Positions 44,569-48,003 of a DNA stretch of 48,003 nt are shown here, piece after piece. Numbering within the stretch: position 1 is the first letter of the stretch; every line of letters begins with the position of its first letter. Both the position numbers and the translations under genes were made by a program. The notes below the pieces were generated by a model that saw nothing but the letters and a program-made list of their open reading frames with translations, searched no databases and had not been told where the DNA came from. The DNA is from Rhodospirillaceae bacterium (lineage in GTDB: Bacteria; Pseudomonadota; Alphaproteobacteria; Rhodospirillales; UBA2165), in NCBI GenBank assembly GCA_002687515.1, contig NZAK01000136.1, positions 1 through 48,003 of the forward strand. Reading direction: 5' to 3'.

Positions 44569-45072
44569 ATGGATTTTATCGTGGAGCCCGATGGACGGCT
44601 GATCATGGACCGGTCGTCGTTTCGATGTGCCCTCGGCCGGTCCGGGGTCAGCCGATACAAGCGCGAAGGCGACGGCATGACGCCGGCCGGCTCGTTCCCC
44701 TTGCGGCGGCTGTATTACCGGGCCGATCGCATGCCGGCGCCGGCGACCGGCCTTCCGCTATCGGTGATAACGGCGGCCGACGGCTGGTGTGACGATGCCG
44801 GTTGCGCCGACTACAACTGTCCGGTGACCCTGCCGCATGGCGGCAGCTATGAACACCTGCACCGCGCCGACCGGTGTTATGACATCGTGGTGGTGATCGG
44901 CTACAACGACGATCCGCCGGTTTCCGGCCTCGGCAGCGCCATATTCATGCACCTGGCGGCGCCCGGCTACGCGCCGACCGAAGGCTGCGTCGCCCTGGCG
45001 CTGCAAGACCTATTGTCGGTAATCGCCGGGTGCGACATTTCGGCGCGGCTTTTGATCAATCCTTCGAAGTGA
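44569..45072 (+). CDS. L,D-transpeptidase family protein (YkuD domain)
   Basis: A 167-aa protein. The catalytic region has FMHLAAPGYAPTEGCVAL, with His128 and Cys140 as the histidine and nucleophile of YkuD-type enzymes; the consensus TxGC is kept as TEGC. GDGMTPAGSFPLRR matches the DxRTPxGxY entry motif. L,D-transpeptidases form 3-3 crosslinks or attach proteins to peptidoglycan. No clear signal peptide or lipobox precedes the domain, so export is uncertain. Its last 17 bases overlap the convergent YggS-type gene. Confidence 0.82.
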   Translation: MDFIVEPDGRLIMDRSSFRCALGRSGVSRYKREGDGMTPAGSFPLRRLYYRADRMPAPATGLPLSVITAADGWCDDAGCADYNCPVTLPHGGSYEHLHRADRCYDIVVVIGYNDDPPVSGLGSAIFMHLAAPGYAPTEGCVALALQDLLSVIAGCDISARLLINPSK

Positions 45073-45769
45073 GGCGATCGGCCTCGGCAGCGCGGCCGTA
45101 ATCCTGGCGTGGCCCGAAGATAGCGGTGCCGATGCGCACCAAGGTGGCGCCGAATTGCACCGCCGTTTCGAAATCGGCGCTCATGCCCATGCTCAATTCG
45201 GCAAGACCGTTGCGCCGGGCGATTTCCGCAAGCAGGGCGAAATGCAGCGACGGTTCCTCGTCGACCGGCGGAATGCACATCAGCCCGGTGATCGGCAATC
45301 CGTGATCTTCGCGGCAGGCGCGGATAAATTCGTCGGCATCGCCCGGCACGACGCCCGCCTTTTGCGCCTCCTCGCCGGTATTGACCTGGATCATGCAATC
45401 GGGGCGCCGGCCGGTCGCCTCCATATGCCGGGCCAGGGCCGATGCCAGCTTGATGCGATCCACGGTTTCGATCACATCGAACAGGCTGACCGCCAGCGCC
45501 GCCTTGTTGCGTTGCAGCGGACCGATCAGGTGCAGGCGGCAATCGGGAAATTCTTGTTTAAGGCCGGGCCATTTGGATTCAGCTTCCTGCACCCGGTTTT
45601 CACCGAAAAATTGGTGGCCGGCGGCGATTGCCCGGCGCACGGTTTCCGGCGGATGGGTTTTGGTGACGGCGACCAGGCGCACACTGTCGGCGCCCCGGCC
45701 ATAGGCGCGCGCCGCATCACTGATGGCCTCTTTGACCTCGGCAAGATTCTGTGCAATGTCGATCTGCAT
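45056..45769 (-). CDS. YggS/PLPBP-family PLP homeostasis protein
   Basis: A 237-aa single-domain PLP-binding barrel. AVTKTHPPETV contains the PLP lysine Lys37; FGENRVQEAESKW, HLIGPLQRNK, IQVNTGEEAQKAG and LSMGMSADFETAVQFGATLVRIG (key residues) are all signature segments of the family. The protein is not an enzyme but buffers cellular pyridoxal phosphate and affects amino-acid balance. ATG at 45769 is chosen because the family starts there; the frame runs on 16 codons. It is divergent from the ThiE-like gene (51-base gap). Confidence 0.92.
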   Translation of the reverse strand: MQIDIAQNLAEVKEAISDAARAYGRGADSVRLVAVTKTHPPETVRRAIAAGHQFFGENRVQEAESKWPGLKQEFPDCRLHLIGPLQRNKAALAVSLFDVIETVDRIKLASALARHMEATGRRPDCMIQVNTGEEAQKAGVVPGDADEFIRACREDHGLPITGLMCIPPVDEEPSLHFALLAEIARRNGLAELSMGMSADFETAVQFGATLVRIGTAIFGPRQDYGRAAEADRLTSKD

Positions 45770-45820
45770 TATCGTCAACCGGCGGGCCGGGTTTTCGGAA
45801 ACAGTTTTGGCCAGCAAGGC

Positions 45821-46441
45821 ATGAATTTATCAGACTACGCCAGGCGGCTCAATTTCAACGGCGGCGATGACCGCCTGCCGCCGGCAATTTTGATGACCGA
45901 CGCGGCGCGGCTGGCCGATCCGCGACAGGCGGCAGGCGCGCTTCCGCCGGGATCGGCGATCCTGTACCGCAATTACGGAAGCGCCGCCCGCGCCGGCGAA
46001 GCGCGCCGCATCAAATCGCTGTGCGTGCAGCGCCGGCTTCTATTGATCATTGCCGAGGATCCGCGTCTCGCGGGCGCCATCGGCGCCGACGGCCTGCACT
46101 TGACCGAACGCACGGCGCGCAGCGAAGGGGTGGCGCGGGCATGGAAAATGCGCCCTGGCACTTTGTTGACGGCCGCCGCCCATTCACCGCGCGCCTTGCG
46201 GGCGGCCGCCGGTCTCGGCGCCGATGCGGCGCTTCTTTCGCCGATTTTTGCGACCCAAAGCCATCCCGGCGCGGCGGCGATCGGCGTGCAGCGGTTTGTC
46301 CGTTGGAGCCGGAGCTCGCCGCTTCCGGTTTACGCGCTCGGTGGCGTCAACTTTGCAAATGCGGCGCGGCTGTTGCAGAGCGGCGCGGCGGGCATCGCCG
46401 GCATCGGCGGCTGGATGGATATGGAACCTCGGAAACCATGA
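45821..46441 (+). CDS. Thiamine-phosphate synthase-like protein
   Basis: A 206-aa ThiE/TenI-type barrel. Recognisable are PPAILMTDAARLADPRQA (first strand), GADGLHLTER (compare GADGVHLGQ), LLSPIFATQSHPGA (phosphate-loop region) and PVYALGGVN. The standard family joins HMP-PP and thiazole phosphate to thiamine phosphate, but the second domain is degenerate in places and the N-terminus is atypical, so a TenI-like or unknown function is possible. ATG at 45821 has AAGG upstream. It overlaps the next gene by four bases (ATGA). Confidence 0.75.
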   Translation: MNLSDYARRLNFNGGDDRLPPAILMTDAARLADPRQAAGALPPGSAILYRNYGSAARAGEARRIKSLCVQRRLLLIIAEDPRLAGAIGADGLHLTERTARSEGVARAWKMRPGTLLTAAAHSPRALRAAAGLGADAALLSPIFATQSHPGAAAIGVQRFVRWSRSSPLPVYALGGVNFANAARLLQSGAAGIAGIGGWMDMEPRKP

Positions 46442-47574
46442 ACGCCGAAGCCAGGGCCCGTGCACATTTTGACCGCGGCGAACAAATGTGGCGGGACGGA
46501 TCGCGCTCCGATGCGATTTCCGAATATCGCGCCGCCGTCCGATTGGCGCCGGGGTTTTTGGATGCGGGCATCGCCCTCGGCGCCGCCTATAATCAACAGG
46601 GCGAGTTCGAAGCGGCGGCGGCGGCCTACCGGCGTATCCTGAATTTGGACGCGGGCCACACCGAAGCTACATTCGGATTGGCATCGGCATTGCGGGCAAG
46701 CGGCGATTACGAGCAAGCCGAGCCCTATTATGAGCGGGCGCTGGCGATGCATCCGGGCCCGGCGGAACCCTATTGGGAACTTGGCTTTACGCGGGAAATG
46801 CTTGGCCGCAAGGCGGCCGCCATTGAAGCCTACGAGGCTTGCCTGGCGCGCGATCCCGATCATGGCGTCGCCCGCCACTTGCTCGACGCCCTGACCGGAA
46901 CGACAAGCGCCCGGGCGCCCGCCGATTACGTTGCCGCCCTGTTCGACGACTACGCCGAGGATTTCGAACGCAGCATGGCCGAGGATTTGCACTATGCGGT
47001 TCCCGGGTCGATCGCCGATAAAATCACCGAAATTTGTGAAACCCGGCGGCGAATTGCAAAGACGCCGAGCTTCGCGCGTGTCCTCGACCTCGGGGCCGGA
47101 ACCGGTTTGACCGGCGCCGCCATCGGCCATCTGGCCGGCGAACTGCACGGCGTCGATTTGTCGCCCAAGATGCTGGAACTGGCAAACCGGGGCGGCCTTT
47201 ACGATCGCGCCTTCGTCGCCGATATGGCGGCTTTTCTGAATCCCCCGCCGCAAGGGGAGTATCGGGGTGCGTTTCCAAACTACGACCTGATTGTCAGTGG
47301 CGATGCGCTGGTTTATCTGGGCGATCTGGCGCCGGTTTTCGCCGGCGCGGCGGGGCGCCTGAATCCGGGCGGATGGTTCCTGTTCACGGTGGAACTTTTG
47401 CCAGAGGGCGCCTACGCCCTGCAATCCACCGGGCGCTACGCGCACAGTACCGGATATATCCGGGAGACGGCGTCGGGCGCCGGATTTAAGCTCGACAGCC
47501 TGGACCCGATCACCCCGCGGCGGGACGGAACGCGCAACATAGAGGGGCTTTTGGGTGGCCTTTACAAGGCGTAG
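46438..47574 (+). CDS. TPR-repeat protein fused to a SAM-dependent methyltransferase
   Basis: A 378-aa fusion. The N-terminal half (about residues 5-150) is made of TPR units (for example FLDAGIALGAAYNQQGEFEAA and EPYWELGFTREMLGRK-type pairs). The C-terminal half is a class I methyltransferase with VLDLGAGTG (215-223), GVDLS (238-242) and YDLIVSGDALVYL. The DDYAEDFERSM segment between them is common in this family. The substrate could be a protein or small molecule; the TPR part probably recruits it. Its start overlaps the ThiE-like stop. The gene ends about 20 bases from a group II intron remnant. Confidence 0.88.
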   Translation: MNAEARARAHFDRGEQMWRDGSRSDAISEYRAAVRLAPGFLDAGIALGAAYNQQGEFEAAAAAYRRILNLDAGHTEATFGLASALRASGDYEQAEPYYERALAMHPGPAEPYWELGFTREMLGRKAAAIEAYEACLARDPDHGVARHLLDALTGTTSARAPADYVAALFDDYAEDFERSMAEDLHYAVPGSIADKITEICETRRRIAKTPSFARVLDLGAGTGLTGAAIGHLAGELHGVDLSPKMLELANRGGLYDRAFVADMAAFLNPPPQGEYRGAFPNYDLIVSGDALVYLGDLAPVFAGAAGRLNPGGWFLFTVELLPEGAYALQSTGRYAHSTGYIRETASGAGFKLDSLDPITPRRDGTRNIEGLLGGLYKA

Positions 47575-47593
47575 AGCACTATCGGATGGCGGG

Positions 47594-48003
47594 ATCGGGT
47601 AGGAGGCGGGATTTCTCCCGCCGTCCTCCCACACCACCGTACGTACGGTTCCGTATTCGACAGCAGCGGCGACAGTGGCCCGCCTTGCGGCGTTCCCTGT
47701 GTCCGCTGTGTCACCGTCCCACCCGCCATTAATCCGGCCCGCAGATACCGGCCGATCAGGCCGAGCACCCGCTTATCCCTGACCTTGCGCCCCAGACGCG
47801 CCATCAGCACGTCGTGGTTTACCCGGTCAAAGAACTTCTCCAGGTCCATGTCGACCACCCAGCGCCGGCCCGATGCAACATATTTGCGGGCCGCGATAAG
47901 CGCCTGGTGGGCGCTCCGTCCGGGCCGGAACCCATAGGAGGAATCTGAGAAATTCGGATCGAATATCGGCATCAGCACCTGATGCAACGCCTGTTGGACC
48001 AGC
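47594..48003 (-). mobile_element. Group II intron remnant, 3' part
   Basis: Read on the minus strand, a reverse-transcriptase fragment (see the pseudogene entry) is followed at once by an intron 3' structure: the CCGTACGTACGG palindrome, then a domain VI-like hairpin GGCGGGA-GAAA-TCCCGCC with a GNRA loop (47605-47622), ending near CCTACCCGAT. This is the pattern of a bacterial group II intron, here internally deleted from the RT domain to mid-domain V. The 5' part lies beyond the window end, and the 3' boundary near 47594 is approximate. Confidence 0.75.
47655..48003 (-). pseudogene. Group II intron reverse transcriptase/maturase, truncated
   Basis: The protein runs in from beyond the window's right edge. 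Signature segments of LtrA-type RT are visible in order: SSYGFRPGRSAHQAL, WVVDMDLEKFFDRVNHD (catalytic Asp of motif 3), and GTPQGGPLSPLLSN (motif 4). The sequence stops matching after LLSN; the YADD catalytic box, maturase and DNA-binding domains are missing, replaced by about 30 unrelated codons before the stop. The protein cannot be active. Confidence 0.85.

Overview
The window is a GC-rich, gene-dense bacterial chromosome segment, most likely from an alphaproteobacterium of the Rhodospirillales type or a close relative. The gene orders are typical of that class: SRP RNA-dnaX-ybaB-recR, ftsK-lolA-xthA, PII-amtB with sigma-54-type promoters, and a UbiH-type ubiquinone hydroxylase. The organism is inferred from gene order and protein style, not from a marker-gene search.

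Layout, left half. At 1-2050 a 268-bp MITE-like element and a solo copy of its end bracket a ubiD-family decarboxylase gene. At 2069-5526 are a YeeZ-like SDR protein, an exported TPR protein, a glutathione S-transferase and uppP. At 5523-11191 is a complete minus-strand yejABEF-type peptide ABC importer operon. At 11294-13072 are an inositol-monophosphatase-family enzyme, a membrane-anchored cytochrome c and a DUF1127 micro-protein. At 13370-19507 are a CRP/FNR regulator, a ThDP enzyme, prephenate dehydratase and an unaccompanied molybdopterin oxidoreductase. At 19653-21287 are nudC and a cupredoxin-like lipoprotein.

The stretch from about 21290 to 26050 looks accessory. It holds a cluster of hairpin repeats whose stems vary in a compensatory way, an IS30-type transposase stump, a three-gene TRAP transporter, and about 1.3 kb of gene-poor DNA with two GC-rich hairpins. 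Core synteny resumes with the 4.5S/SRP RNA at 26067, dnaX, ybaB, recR and a cysteine hydrolase, followed on the minus strand by a ubiquinone hydroxylase.

Right half. At 31458-35262 lies a mirrored ammonium module (PII-amt-amt-PII) with two convincing -24/-12 promoters. Next come dapC and two tandem histidine phosphatases joined by overlapping start and stop codons, then ftsK, lolA, a small membrane protein, xthA, an OmpR-type response regulator, an unrecognised lineage-specific protein, an L,D-transpeptidase, a YggS-type PLP protein, a ThiE-like protein and a TPR-methyltransferase. The window ends inside a truncated group II intron reverse transcriptase on the minus strand.

I found no convincing defence system, CRISPR array, tRNA or rRNA. 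The most unusual observations are the covarying hairpin repeats, the duplicated sigma-54 ammonium module, the regulator/ThDP/Mo-enzyme genes around pheA, and the bracketed ubiD gene. None is proven to be a new system.
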